A DNA stretch of 43,630 bases from Chlorobiaceae bacterium (lineage in GTDB: Bacteria > Bacteroidota > Chlorobiia > Chlorobiales > Chlorobiaceae): NCBI GenBank assembly GCA_016931495.1, contig JAFGER010000021.1:1-43630 (forward strand), in the 5' to 3' direction. The translations under genes were made by a program, and so were the position numbers. Shown here piece by piece: positions 8,254 through 15,541 of this stretch. The notes under the pieces are model-generated. The model made no database searches and was not told where the DNA came from. It saw nothing but the letters and a program-made list of their open reading frames with translations. Numbering within the stretch: the stretch's first letter is position 1; each line of letters begins with the position of its first letter.

Positions 8254-9705
8254 ATGGCCATTCTTTCCATCGACCAGGGCACGACCGGCACCACCTGCAT
8301 GATCTACGACCGGACGGGCGCAGTGCTCGCCCGCGCGTACCGCGAGCTGACGCAATTCTATCCGCAGGCGGGGTGGGTGGAGCACGATCCGGAGGAAATT
8401 TGGCGGACGGTGGTCGAGTGCGTGGCCGAGGTGCGGGGCGCGTGCTCCGAGCCGGTCGAGGCGGTTGGCATTACCAACCAGCGCGAGACCACCGTGGTGT
8501 GGGATCGGCGGAGCGGAGAGCCGGTGCACCGCGCGATTGTCTGGCAGTGCCGCCGGACAGCGGAGTTGTGCAATCGCTATCGAGGCGAGGCGGCGGCGAT
8601 TCGCGCGAAGACCGGGCTGCCGGTCGATGCGTACTTCAGCGCCACGAAGATTCGCTGGATTCTCGATGCGCATCCGGAGGCTGATACGTCCAACTTGCTC
8701 TTCGGCACCATCGATACGTGGCTCGTCTGGAAGCTGACGGGCGGCGAGGTTCACGCGACTGATTTGACGAATGCCTCGCGGACGTTGCTCTTCGACATCC
8801 ACGAGCGGCGCTGGTCATCCGATCTTTGTGAATTGTTCGGCGTGCCGATGTCGATGCTGCCGGAAGCTCGTCCGTCGATGGGCGGGTTCGGCGCGGTGCG
8901 GGCGATTCCGGAGCTTGATGGCACACCGATTGCGGGCGTGGCGGGCGATCAGCAGGCAGCGCTTTTTGGGCAGTGCTGCTTTGATGCGGGGTCGGTCAAG
9001 AACACCTACGGCACCGGCTGTTTCATGGTGATGAACACCGGAGACAAGTGCGTGTGTTCGAGTCACGGCCTGTTGACGACCCTCGCGCTCGATGGCGCTG
9101 GCCGGAGCTGCTACGCGGTGGAGGGGTCGGTGTTTATCGGTGGCGCGGTGATGCAGTGGCTGCGCGACGGCTTGCAGCTCATCCGGAGCGCCGCCGAGTC
9201 CGAAGCTATCGCCCGCTCGGTCGAATCTAATGGCGGGGTTTACGTCGTGCCTGCATTTGTCGGCCTCGGCGCGCCGCACTGGAACATGGAGGCGCGGGGC
9301 ACGATCACCGGGTTGACTCGCGGCTCGTCGCGGGCGCACATCGTTCGGGCGGCGCTGGAGTCGATCGCCTACCAGTCGCACGACGTGTTCCGCGCGATGG
9401 TGGCCGACACCGGCATCGCGCCGCAAGCGCTGACCGTCGATGGCGGCGCGGTGAGCAACGAGTTCCTGATGCAGTTTCAGGCCGACCTGCTCGGCGTGCC
9501 GGTGCACCGCCCGCGCAACATCGAATCGACTGCGCTCGGCGCGGCCTGCCTCGCGGGCCTCGAAGCCGGAGTGTGGAGTTCCGCCGACGAACTGCGCGCG
9601 CTCAATGGCGTCGAGCGGGTCTTCACTCCCGCGATGCCGGAGGCTGAACGAGCATCGCTGCTGGCGGGGTGGCAAAAGGCGCTGCGGCAGACGCTTGCAT
9701 CGTAA
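8254..9705 (+). CDS. glpK: Glycerol kinase
   Basis: This FGGY-family kinase phosphorylates glycerol to sn-glycerol 3-phosphate in the cytoplasm. Seen: N-terminal phosphate-binding loop SIDQGTTGTT, VEHDPEEIW, VGITNQRETTVVWDR, TNASRTLLFDI, the adenosine-motif segment VAGDQQAALFGQ, NTYGTGCFMVMNTG, and the C-terminal LTVDGGAVSNEFLMQFQADLLGVPV. These are near-identical to canonical GlpK motifs. The ATG at 8254 gives 483 residues, close to the usual length of about 495; an upstream ATG at 8173 would add 27 unconserved residues and run into the repeat at 8109-8175. No glycerol facilitator or dehydrogenase gene is nearby, so it may serve glycerolipid turnover. Confidence 0.93.
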   Translation: MAILSIDQGTTGTTCMIYDRTGAVLARAYRELTQFYPQAGWVEHDPEEIWRTVVECVAEVRGACSEPVEAVGITNQRETTVVWDRRSGEPVHRAIVWQCRRTAELCNRYRGEAAAIRAKTGLPVDAYFSATKIRWILDAHPEADTSNLLFGTIDTWLVWKLTGGEVHATDLTNASRTLLFDIHERRWSSDLCELFGVPMSMLPEARPSMGGFGAVRAIPELDGTPIAGVAGDQQAALFGQCCFDAGSVKNTYGTGCFMVMNTGDKCVCSSHGLLTTLALDGAGRSCYAVEGSVFIGGAVMQWLRDGLQLIRSAAESEAIARSVESNGGVYVVPAFVGLGAPHWNMEARGTITGLTRGSSRAHIVRAALESIAYQSHDVFRAMVADTGIAPQALTVDGGAVSNEFLMQFQADLLGVPVHRPRNIESTALGAACLAGLEAGVWSSADELRALNGVERVFTPAMPEAERASLLAGWQKALRQTLAS

Positions 9706-9724
9706 ACCATTCAATTCAAAGAAG

Positions 9725-9937
9725 ATGACCCACAACGACCATTCCCCCGAAGGTGCGCCGAAAACCGTCGTTTGCCCGATGTGCGGCGAGCAATTCACCT
9801 GCGGCATGTCCACCTCATGCTGGTGCGCCACGCGCGTCGTGCCCGATTCGGTGCGCCGCCACCTCGCCGAGCGCTACGAAACCTGCGTGTGCAGCACCTG
9901 CCTCGACCGGCTCATCGCCGAGGCGAAGGGGGAGTGA
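9725..9937 (+). CDS. Cysteine-rich CWC domain protein
   Basis: This 70-residue protein has eight cysteines (17, 20, 26, 32, 34, 54, 56, 59) in the pattern CPMCGEQFTC...CWC...CVCSTCL. That is the cysteine-rich CWC family signature; such proteins probably bind zinc or another metal. Function is unknown in the family. It starts 19 bases after glpK, probably on the same transcript. A 110-residue reading from 9605 would overlap glpK and is not supported. Confidence 0.8.
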   Translation: MTHNDHSPEGAPKTVVCPMCGEQFTCGMSTSCWCATRVVPDSVRRHLAERYETCVCSTCLDRLIAEAKGE

Positions 9938-9957
9938 GGCTGGCGTGGCTTGGGCAG

Positions 9958-10030
9958 GTGGACGACGTGGACAGGGTGTACTTAATAGAAAAAACTTTGA
10001 AGTCCTTGTTGTCCTTGAAGTCTTTTCGTC
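9958..10030. repeat. 9-bp-period minisatellites
   Basis: Two arrays repeat the design seen at 3772-3907: GTGGACGAC GTGGACAGG GTGTACTTA at 9958-9984, and about four copies of roughly GTCCTTGNN around 9999-10030. The second array reaches the 3' end of the brnA coding region. No coding or RNA function can be supported. Confidence 0.65.
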
Positions 10031-10032
10031 CT

Positions 10033-10263
10033 TTACGCACGCTCTTTTTGCAGGCGTTCGGCGAGCCACACTTTGATGATCGACTGGCGCGAAACGCCAA
10101 GCCGTTTGGCCTCCTTGTCGAGCGAGTCGATCATCCAGACCGGAAAATCGACATTTACCCGTTTCTGACGCTGGTTGACTCGCACCGCTTTTTCAAGGTC
10201 GAGATCGAGGGTGACGTCCTTTTCACCCGCGTCGAATTTCTGATCAAATTCTTGTGCTTTCAT
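10033..10263 (-). CDS. brnA: BrnA-type antitoxin (ribbon-helix-helix)
   Basis: This 76-residue protein is encoded downstream of and overlapping brnT by 20 bases, the usual toxin-first order of BrnTA modules. The C-terminal half (KRVNVDFPVWMIDSLDKEAKRLGVSRQSIIKVWLAERL) is a CopG/MetJ-like ribbon-helix-helix: one DNA-binding strand and two helices. The N-terminal acidic half should wrap and neutralise the toxin. The family also represses its own promoter, so autoregulation is likely. Confidence 0.85.
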   Translation of the reverse strand: MKAQEFDQKFDAGEKDVTLDLDLEKAVRVNQRQKRVNVDFPVWMIDSLDKEAKRLGVSRQSIIKVWLAERLQKERA

Positions 10264-10513
10264 AGAGCTGAATCTCCTCGCGGCGCGATCGCCGGACTGA
10301 AATGATGCGAATGCCGTGATTTCTGTAGGTGAAAATGGCTGACCAGTGCTTTTCCTGAATTTTACCGATTACCATGAAACGAGGCTCGTCAAGGGTTCTG
10401 ACTGGAAGCTGAATGAGATCGTCGTCCAGCCACAATTTCTGAGCCTCGATAAAATCGATACCGTGCTTCTGCTTGTTAGTTCTGCTTTTTTCCGGATCGA
10501 AATCAAAGACCAT
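10244..10513 (-). CDS. brnT: BrnT-type ribonuclease toxin
   Basis: This 89-residue protein matches BrnT, a RelE-fold ribonuclease toxin that blocks translation by cutting RNA. Family marks: FDFDPEKSRTNKQKHGIDF at the N-terminus, the PRFMVIGKI strand and the C-terminal RIISVRRSRREEIQLYE, which carries the basic and acidic residues of the active region. Start at ATG 10513. The AT-rich region just upstream (10514-10575) contains TATATAAAA on the transcribed strand and is the likely autoregulated promoter. Its length is standard and no lesion is visible. Confidence 0.88.
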   Translation of the reverse strand: MVFDFDPEKSRTNKQKHGIDFIEAQKLWLDDDLIQLPVRTLDEPRFMVIGKIQEKHWSAIFTYRNHGIRIISVRRSRREEIQLYESTRI

Positions 10514-10589
10514 GGTGTTGGAATCGTGCTATTGATATGCCTTTTATATACCAAAATTCAGCGATAATTGTTTCTCTGTTTTTGCCCCC

Positions 10590-11420
10590 TCACCCTTTTC
10601 CCGACTCCACCACCATGCCTGCGTAACCCGCCTCTACCGGGTAGGGCAGCTCTTCGGCGAAGCGTTCGGCGGCCACTTGCCCTGTGCAGTGGCACGGAAT
10701 CAGGCGGCCTATGTCGCGCTTTTTGAGCGCTTCGACGGTGCGAGACAGCCGCTCTTCGCTTGCGGCGGACAGATGCATCCCGCCGATGAGCCGGGTGATT
10801 CGCTTCGGGCCGGTCAGGCTCTCGATGTAATCCAAAGTGTTCACGATGCCGGAGTGGCAGCATCCGGCGAGCACGGTCAGGCCTTCCGGCTCCTCGATCC
10901 AGAGTGACAGATCGTCCTCGATGGGGTCGGGAGTGTTCCCGTTCGGATCGAAGAAGAACGGGCCGCCGGTGTCTTCGAAGCTTGTCTGGCGCGGGACCGG
11001 GCCGGTCAGGAAGACGCCGTCGGTCAGGCGGGTCGGTTCGCTTACCCATACGATCCGCTCTTTCGGCAGTTTGTCAATCGCCTGCTTCGCCTCGTCCGGC
11101 ATGTCGATCGGCTTGGGCTTGCCGTTGCGTATGCTGTAGCGCTCGACGAGAGCCGCCGGGTGGAGGTAAATCGTTGCCTTGTCGGCGATTCGGAGCACTT
11201 CGGCGAGGTTGCCGGTGTGGTCGTAGTGGCCGTGGCTGAGCACGATGGCGTCGATGCCTGAAAGGTCGATGCCGAGCGCGCGGCAGTTGGCGTCGAGGGC
11301 TTCGAGCTGGCCGGTGTCGAACAGGATTTGCCTGTCGGCGGTTTCAATCAGTACCGCGAAGCCGTGTTCGCAGGCGAGTCCAGGCGCTGCGTGGTTGTCG
11401 GTGAGGATGGTGAGTTTCAT
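10590..11420 (-). CDS. Metallo-beta-lactamase-fold hydrolase (MptE/aminobenzene-phosphate synthase-like family)
   Basis: The protein has the metal-binding motif HGHYDH (in IDAIVLSHGHYDHTGN) and further ligand candidates in GCCHSGIVNTLDYI and IPCHCTGQ. This arrangement fits the MBL-fold group annotated as 7,8-dihydropterin-6-methyl-4-(beta-D-ribofuranosyl)-aminobenzene-5'-phosphate synthase; actual substrates in bacteria are generally unknown. The start is put at MKLTILTDNHAAPG (11420), which begins the conserved domain. In-frame ATG 11444 and the upstream 11507 start are alternatives. It is transcribed divergently from the cytochrome c gene. Confidence 0.8.
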   Translation of the reverse strand: MKLTILTDNHAAPGLACEHGFAVLIETADRQILFDTGQLEALDANCRALGIDLSGIDAIVLSHGHYDHTGNLAEVLRIADKATIYLHPAALVERYSIRNGKPKPIDMPDEAKQAIDKLPKERIVWVSEPTRLTDGVFLTGPVPRQTSFEDTGGPFFFDPNGNTPDPIEDDLSLWIEEPEGLTVLAGCCHSGIVNTLDYIESLTGPKRITRLIGGMHLSAASEERLSRTVEALKKRDIGRLIPCHCTGQVAAERFAEELPYPVEAGYAGMVVESGKG

Positions 11421-11582
11421 GCTTTCACTTGTTGTCGTTGCCATGTCTTTTTTTGACAAGGTAACGCTCTGATGAAAATAGTGTCGAATCGGGCGCACGG
11501 TTTTCATTCCGTCGCGGTTGTTTCATATACTTCAGAAGCGAAATGTTTTTTTCTCAACCATAATCTTCAAGGAGCGCGCGAT

Positions 11583-11897
11583 ATGTTACAGTCAGTGAAG
11601 ACGGTGATGGTTGCCGCTCTCTGGGCCGGGCTGAGCCTGAGCGCTTATGCGGCGGAGAGGCCCTCCGCGGCGCTTGGCGAGAAGCTGTTCAACGATCCGA
11701 AGCTTGGCGGCGCAACCGGCACCAAGAGCTGCGGCAGTTGCCATCAGGACGGCGCGGGTATCGAGTTTTCTTACAAGAAGCCCAATCTTCCGCAGATCAT
11801 CAACATGTGCATCACTCGCGGGCTGGGCGGCGCTCCCCTGGCGGAGGACTCGGTCGAGATGAAGTCGCTGATCCTGTACCATCAGTCGTTAAGATAG
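11583..11897 (+). CDS. Small periplasmic class I c-type cytochrome
   Basis: This 104-residue precursor has a signal peptide (about residues 1-23, hydrophobic core VMVAALWAGLSLSAYA, cleavage near AYAA-ER) and one haem-binding motif C50-G-S-C53-H54. A C-terminal methionine (M93 in SVEMKSL, or M75) could be the axial ligand. The mature protein, about 80 residues, is a single-haem electron carrier exported to the periplasm. The start is fixed by AAGGAG (11569-11574) eight bases before the ATG. The stop lies ten bases before the convergent end of the B12 radical SAM gene, with no terminator between them, so antisense read-through is possible. Electron partners are unknown. Confidence 0.88.
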   Translation: MLQSVKTVMVAALWAGLSLSAYAAERPSAALGEKLFNDPKLGGATGTKSCGSCHQDGAGIEFSYKKPNLPQIINMCITRGLGGAPLAEDSVEMKSLILYHQSLR

Positions 11898-11906
11898 TTG
11901 CCTCGC

Positions 11907-13733
11907 TTATACAATCCGGGCGATGCCTCTCACGTAGAGATTGAGTACGAACTCTTTTGTCGCGCTGCCCGGATTCGCCTCCACTTCTTTCGTGATCTCC
12001 CGGAGCGTGACGCCATCGCCGTTGAGCAGCGTGACGATCCGGGACTGCCGGCCGTCGAGCTGGAACGTTTCGTTGTGGTCTTGCAGGACGAGTCCGTTGT
12101 CCGGAACTGACCGATGCAGCGCAACGTGCGGCGAGAGGGTGAAGCGGTGCTTTTCCGGGTCGATGAGCGGCGCGATGGCGTCGGCTTGCCGCTGGTACTG
12201 CTCGTTGCGCAAATGCCACGGGCGCGGGTTTTTTGAAAATCCGGAGAGCAGGTAGGCGTTCCACTCCAGTTGCTCGGGATCGTCGCCGGATCGCCACCGT
12301 TTGGCCAGCCGTGCGGCCTCTTTGCCGAGCTGCGTCCACGGCGCGTCGATTGGCTCGATGCGGATGCCGTAGCGGTCGGGGTGCATGAAGATGGCCGAGG
12401 CGGGTTCGAGCCTGAAGCGGTTGCCGAGGCTTCGGCGGGGCAGGTGCGTCGCGGGCAGGTTGTCGCCCGCAAGCTCCCGGTCGATCTGCCGGAAAAAGCG
12501 GATCGTGTCGAGCGCGTCGGCGGTCTGTTCGCCCGGAAAGTTGATGATGGTGGAGACGTGGATCGACAGCCCATTGCGGGTCGCCGCGACGATGTTCTCG
12601 CGCGCGAGGTCGAGATCGAGCTTTTTGTTCATCCTCCCGAGCACGGTTTCGGATGCGCTTTCGAGGCCGAACGTTACCCTTGTGAATCCCGCTTTTGCCA
12701 TCTTTCCTGCAAGCTCCGGGCGGAGGTGCTTCAGGTCGCAGAAGGCGAAGGTGAAGAGCGGTTGCAAATCGCTCGACAGAATCAGGTCGCAGAACTCCGA
12801 CAGCCACTCCTCGCTGAAGTTGATGAGGCTGTCGCAAATGTAGAAGAGGCTGATGCCGAAGCGTTGTTTGTACGCGGCGAGCCGTTGGAGGGCGTCTTGC
12901 GGGGTGATGTGACGGAAGCGCTTCCATATCTGCTTTTCCGAACAATAGATACAGCCGTTGACGCAGCCGCGCGAAAAAGAGACCGGAATCCCCTCGAAGC
13001 GCCGCCGCAGGTAGGCGTCGAAGGGCATGTTCGCGAACGGAAAGCCGCTGAAATCAGGCATCGGGAACTCCTCCGGTTTCAGCCACTCCCGGCGCGGCTC
13101 GTAGCGGAACTCGCCATCGACGAGCTGCGCCGCGCCCGCCACCAGTCCGCCATTTCCGCGGATCAGCTCCCGCGCCGTCAGCTCCCCCTCTCCCACGATG
13201 ACCTTGTCGGCCAGGGCGTTACCGAGCAGGAACCGCTGCACCTCTTCCGGAAACACCGCCGGGCCGCCGAACACGATCATCGCCTTCGAGCGTTCGCGCA
13301 ATTTGCGGGCGGCGAGCATCGAAACCCAGAGATTGCTGATGTAGGTGGAGAGCCAGATTTGCTCCGGCTCCGCTGCGATCAGCCGCGTGACCGCGCGTTC
13401 GAGAAAGAGGTCAAGCTTGTCGAAAAGCTGTTCAAGTCCATCCGCTTCAAACCGCTTGCGCGCCTCTCCGGGCGGGGTGAAGAGCGCCGCGAGGGTGAGG
13501 TCGGGGCGGTAGCCGATAAAGTTGATCATCCGCTCGTCGAGCGCCGCGCCGGGGCTGGCTCCGAGGCGATGGAGCTGGTAGTAGAGCGCCGTGTCTTCGA
13601 TGCTGAGCAACAGGTCGAAGTCGAACGCCTGACTTTCGACGCCCTCGCCGTCCAAAACGCTTTTCAGACAGGCCAGACCGAGCGGGAGCGTTTTGTCCGA
13701 AAAGCAGGGGAAAATGCTGAGCGCGATGGTCAT
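11907..13733 (-). CDS. B12-binding radical SAM enzyme with C-terminal PqqD-like domain (RiPP maturase)
   Basis: This 608-residue protein has three parts. Residues 1-190 resemble a cobalamin-binding domain (PLGLACLKSVLDGEGVESQAFD, WLSTYISNLW, IVFGGPAVF, VIVGEGE). Residues about 248-450 form a radical SAM domain with C257-x3-C261-x2-C264 (SRGCVNGCIYC) and a GLESASETVL segment. Residues about 530-608 (NETFQLDGRQSRIVTLLNGDG, VTLREITKEVE, FVLNLYVRGIARIV) look like a PqqD-type RiPP recognition element. It is the last gene of the operon and overlaps the YcaO gene by ATGA. Cobalamin radical SAM enzymes often methylate unactivated carbons, and a C- or P-methylation or ring-forming role on the precursor is inferred. 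The presence of PqqD-like binding is inference from pattern. Confidence 0.82.
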   Translation of the reverse strand: MTIALSIFPCFSDKTLPLGLACLKSVLDGEGVESQAFDFDLLLSIEDTALYYQLHRLGASPGAALDERMINFIGYRPDLTLAALFTPPGEARKRFEADGLEQLFDKLDLFLERAVTRLIAAEPEQIWLSTYISNLWVSMLAARKLRERSKAMIVFGGPAVFPEEVQRFLLGNALADKVIVGEGELTARELIRGNGGLVAGAAQLVDGEFRYEPRREWLKPEEFPMPDFSGFPFANMPFDAYLRRRFEGIPVSFSRGCVNGCIYCSEKQIWKRFRHITPQDALQRLAAYKQRFGISLFYICDSLINFSEEWLSEFCDLILSSDLQPLFTFAFCDLKHLRPELAGKMAKAGFTRVTFGLESASETVLGRMNKKLDLDLARENIVAATRNGLSIHVSTIINFPGEQTADALDTIRFFRQIDRELAGDNLPATHLPRRSLGNRFRLEPASAIFMHPDRYGIRIEPIDAPWTQLGKEAARLAKRWRSGDDPEQLEWNAYLLSGFSKNPRPWHLRNEQYQRQADAIAPLIDPEKHRFTLSPHVALHRSVPDNGLVLQDHNETFQLDGRQSRIVTLLNGDGVTLREITKEVEANPGSATKEFVLNLYVRGIARIV

Positions 13734-15541
13734 GGCTCGTGCCGGTTGCCAGTTGGGAAAAGTGTGGTCAGGCGGCGCTGGTCGGGCAGATTGGCGATCT
13801 GGCGCTTTTGAAGCCGCCTCGCCGTTTCGACAGTTTTCAGGAAATGGCAGCCGTCGCAGGCCGATTCATCCTCGGGAAGTTCGGTTTCACGCAGCGTCTC
13901 TTTGATGAATTCCGACGGCGCTTGCCTGCACCGGGCGGCCAGATCGACCACGCTGTCCGGGTAGAGCCGCCGCATTTGCGAGTCGATTTCCGCCGCATCG
14001 CAGCCTTCGTCCGAAAGCTGCTTGCCGTCCCCGACGCACCTGTCGAGCAGCGAAGCGTCACGCGGCGTTTCGTCGCCGAAAAGCCGCGCGAGTGCGGCGA
14101 GCAGCGCTGCTTCACGCCGCCGTGCGCTGCCGGGAAGGTTCGGGCACGCGAAGCCGGTCAGCACTCTGACGGGCGCGGGCAGGGCGATCCGTTTCAGGTT
14201 CCGTTCAAGCTCCATGATTCGTCGCAACCGTGTCATCTCCACGTCTCCGGAGCTTTGCAGGCGTTCGCTTTCCGCTCGAAGCTCAAGCAGCATGGCAAGT
14301 TCATTGCGGCCCGTGGCGTAGTTCACCTCGCTCAGGCCGGGCGCGTAGCAATAGACCGACGGGATGCCGAGCCACGAAACGTCACGAATGCAGAGCGCGT
14401 CCGTCCAGCTTGCGAAGCGTTCGAGCAGGGTTTCGACCGGACGGGCGGCCAGCTTGTCGCTCCAGATTTCCGGGAGCCGCTCCGGCGCTGGCTTGTGACT
14501 GGCGAAGAGCGATTTCGGCCACAAGCCGGTGCTCGACGCTTTGGCTGCGTAGTAGTTGGCGAAGCGCAGGCGGTGGCGTTCGTCGTCGGTCACTTCCGCG
14601 AACGGATCGTCAAGGCCGGAGAGCGGCAGGCCGTGGAAGTCGTCGCAACCGTCGAACAGCTCTTTCATTGCTCCGATGACCGCTTCCGCCAGCGTCGCGG
14701 CGGCCCCGAGGTTTGCGTTGTAGCGCTGCTGCTGGCGGTCGATGAGCAGCACGGCCACGACCGGAAATCCCGCGCCGAGCGAGCCGTCGAACAGGGTAAC
14801 GCTCGCGCCGCGCTCTTCGATAGCCTCGATGATCCGCGCGGCTTCAGTGTTCCGCAACAGCTCGCGGGGGATGAGCGGCAGCGGCGGCTCATCCAGAAAA
14901 ATCCGGTGAAAGAGGTGCCGCTCGCAGATTTCGAGCAGCGCTTTGGTGATGGCCTGTTCGAGCGTCCTTCCCGCCGCGCAGCCCGTGCTTCCGCTCGTAA
15001 AGAGCATCCGTTCGACCGGGCAGTGGCGAACTTTGCCGTCGAACGCCGAGTAAAAGGGTACGCACAGAAGTGCTTCGTCATCGACCGCACCGCTCGCGGG
15101 TATCTCGGCGCGCGGCATGAGATCGTTGTTTCCCGCCGAAGCGAACTGCTTTGCCTCGATCCATGCTTCATCCGGTGCGATGAAAAAATCCAAGGCTCCA
15201 CCCTGCTGGTCGAGGCGCTGGCGGCAGCGCTCCGGCAGGCGTTCGTAGCCGCTTTCCGAAGCGCAGGCGTGGCGGTAGCCGGAGATGAGGAAGTTGTTCT
15301 GGAGCCGCTCGAACAGCTCGCCGTACGCGCTCAAAAGCGAGGCTTCGGCGGTGATGCCTTGCCCGGAAACCAGCGGCGGCGAGTCATCATCCGGCGTTCC
15401 GCCCGCGAAAAGCATGGTGGTGAAAAACGGCAGTTCGCTGCCCTGCCGCGTCTGTTCGCAAACCTTCAGGCCTGTTGCGCGCAAGGCGGCTCGCATCTGC
15501 TCAAGCTCGCTCTTCATGGCGTGTCGATCCTGCTCAGCCAT
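13730..15541 (-). CDS. YcaO-domain peptide-modifying protein
   Basis: This 603-residue protein has the ATP-site blocks of YcaO cyclodehydratases: SAYGELFER (71-79), the GCAAGRTLEQAITKALLE segment leading to E204-ICER (187-208), and NLGAAATLAEAVIGAMKEL (277-295). YcaO enzymes activate a backbone amide with ATP to make azolines, thioamides or amidines. There is no ThiF/E1-like or TfuA partner in the window, and the C-terminus (TGNRHEP) lacks the PxPxP tail of azoline-forming members. The C-terminal half also carries a CDGC pair (562-565). It overlaps both neighbours (8 bases with the SPASM gene, 4 with the B12 gene), so all three enzymes should be made together. The likely substrate is the Cys-containing repeat peptide upstream. 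An alternative start is M9 (15517). Confidence 0.85.
   Translation of the reverse strand: MAEQDRHAMKSELEQMRAALRATGLKVCEQTRQGSELPFFTTMLFAGGTPDDDSPPLVSGQGITAEASLLSAYGELFERLQNNFLISGYRHACASESGYERLPERCRQRLDQQGGALDFFIAPDEAWIEAKQFASAGNNDLMPRAEIPASGAVDDEALLCVPFYSAFDGKVRHCPVERMLFTSGSTGCAAGRTLEQAITKALLEICERHLFHRIFLDEPPLPLIPRELLRNTEAARIIEAIEERGASVTLFDGSLGAGFPVVAVLLIDRQQQRYNANLGAAATLAEAVIGAMKELFDGCDDFHGLPLSGLDDPFAEVTDDERHRLRFANYYAAKASSTGLWPKSLFASHKPAPERLPEIWSDKLAARPVETLLERFASWTDALCIRDVSWLGIPSVYCYAPGLSEVNYATGRNELAMLLELRAESERLQSSGDVEMTRLRRIMELERNLKRIALPAPVRVLTGFACPNLPGSARRREAALLAALARLFGDETPRDASLLDRCVGDGKQLSDEGCDAAEIDSQMRRLYPDSVVDLAARCRQAPSEFIKETLRETELPEDESACDGCHFLKTVETARRLQKRQIANLPDQRRLTTLFPTGNRHEP

Noticed and set aside
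12270-13811. 513-residue plus-strand open frame opposite the B12 radical SAM gene
   Set aside because: It is a shadow frame in GC-rich DNA. Its protein is an Arg/Glu/Val-rich mix with no motif, while the minus strand has clear B12 and radical SAM motifs.
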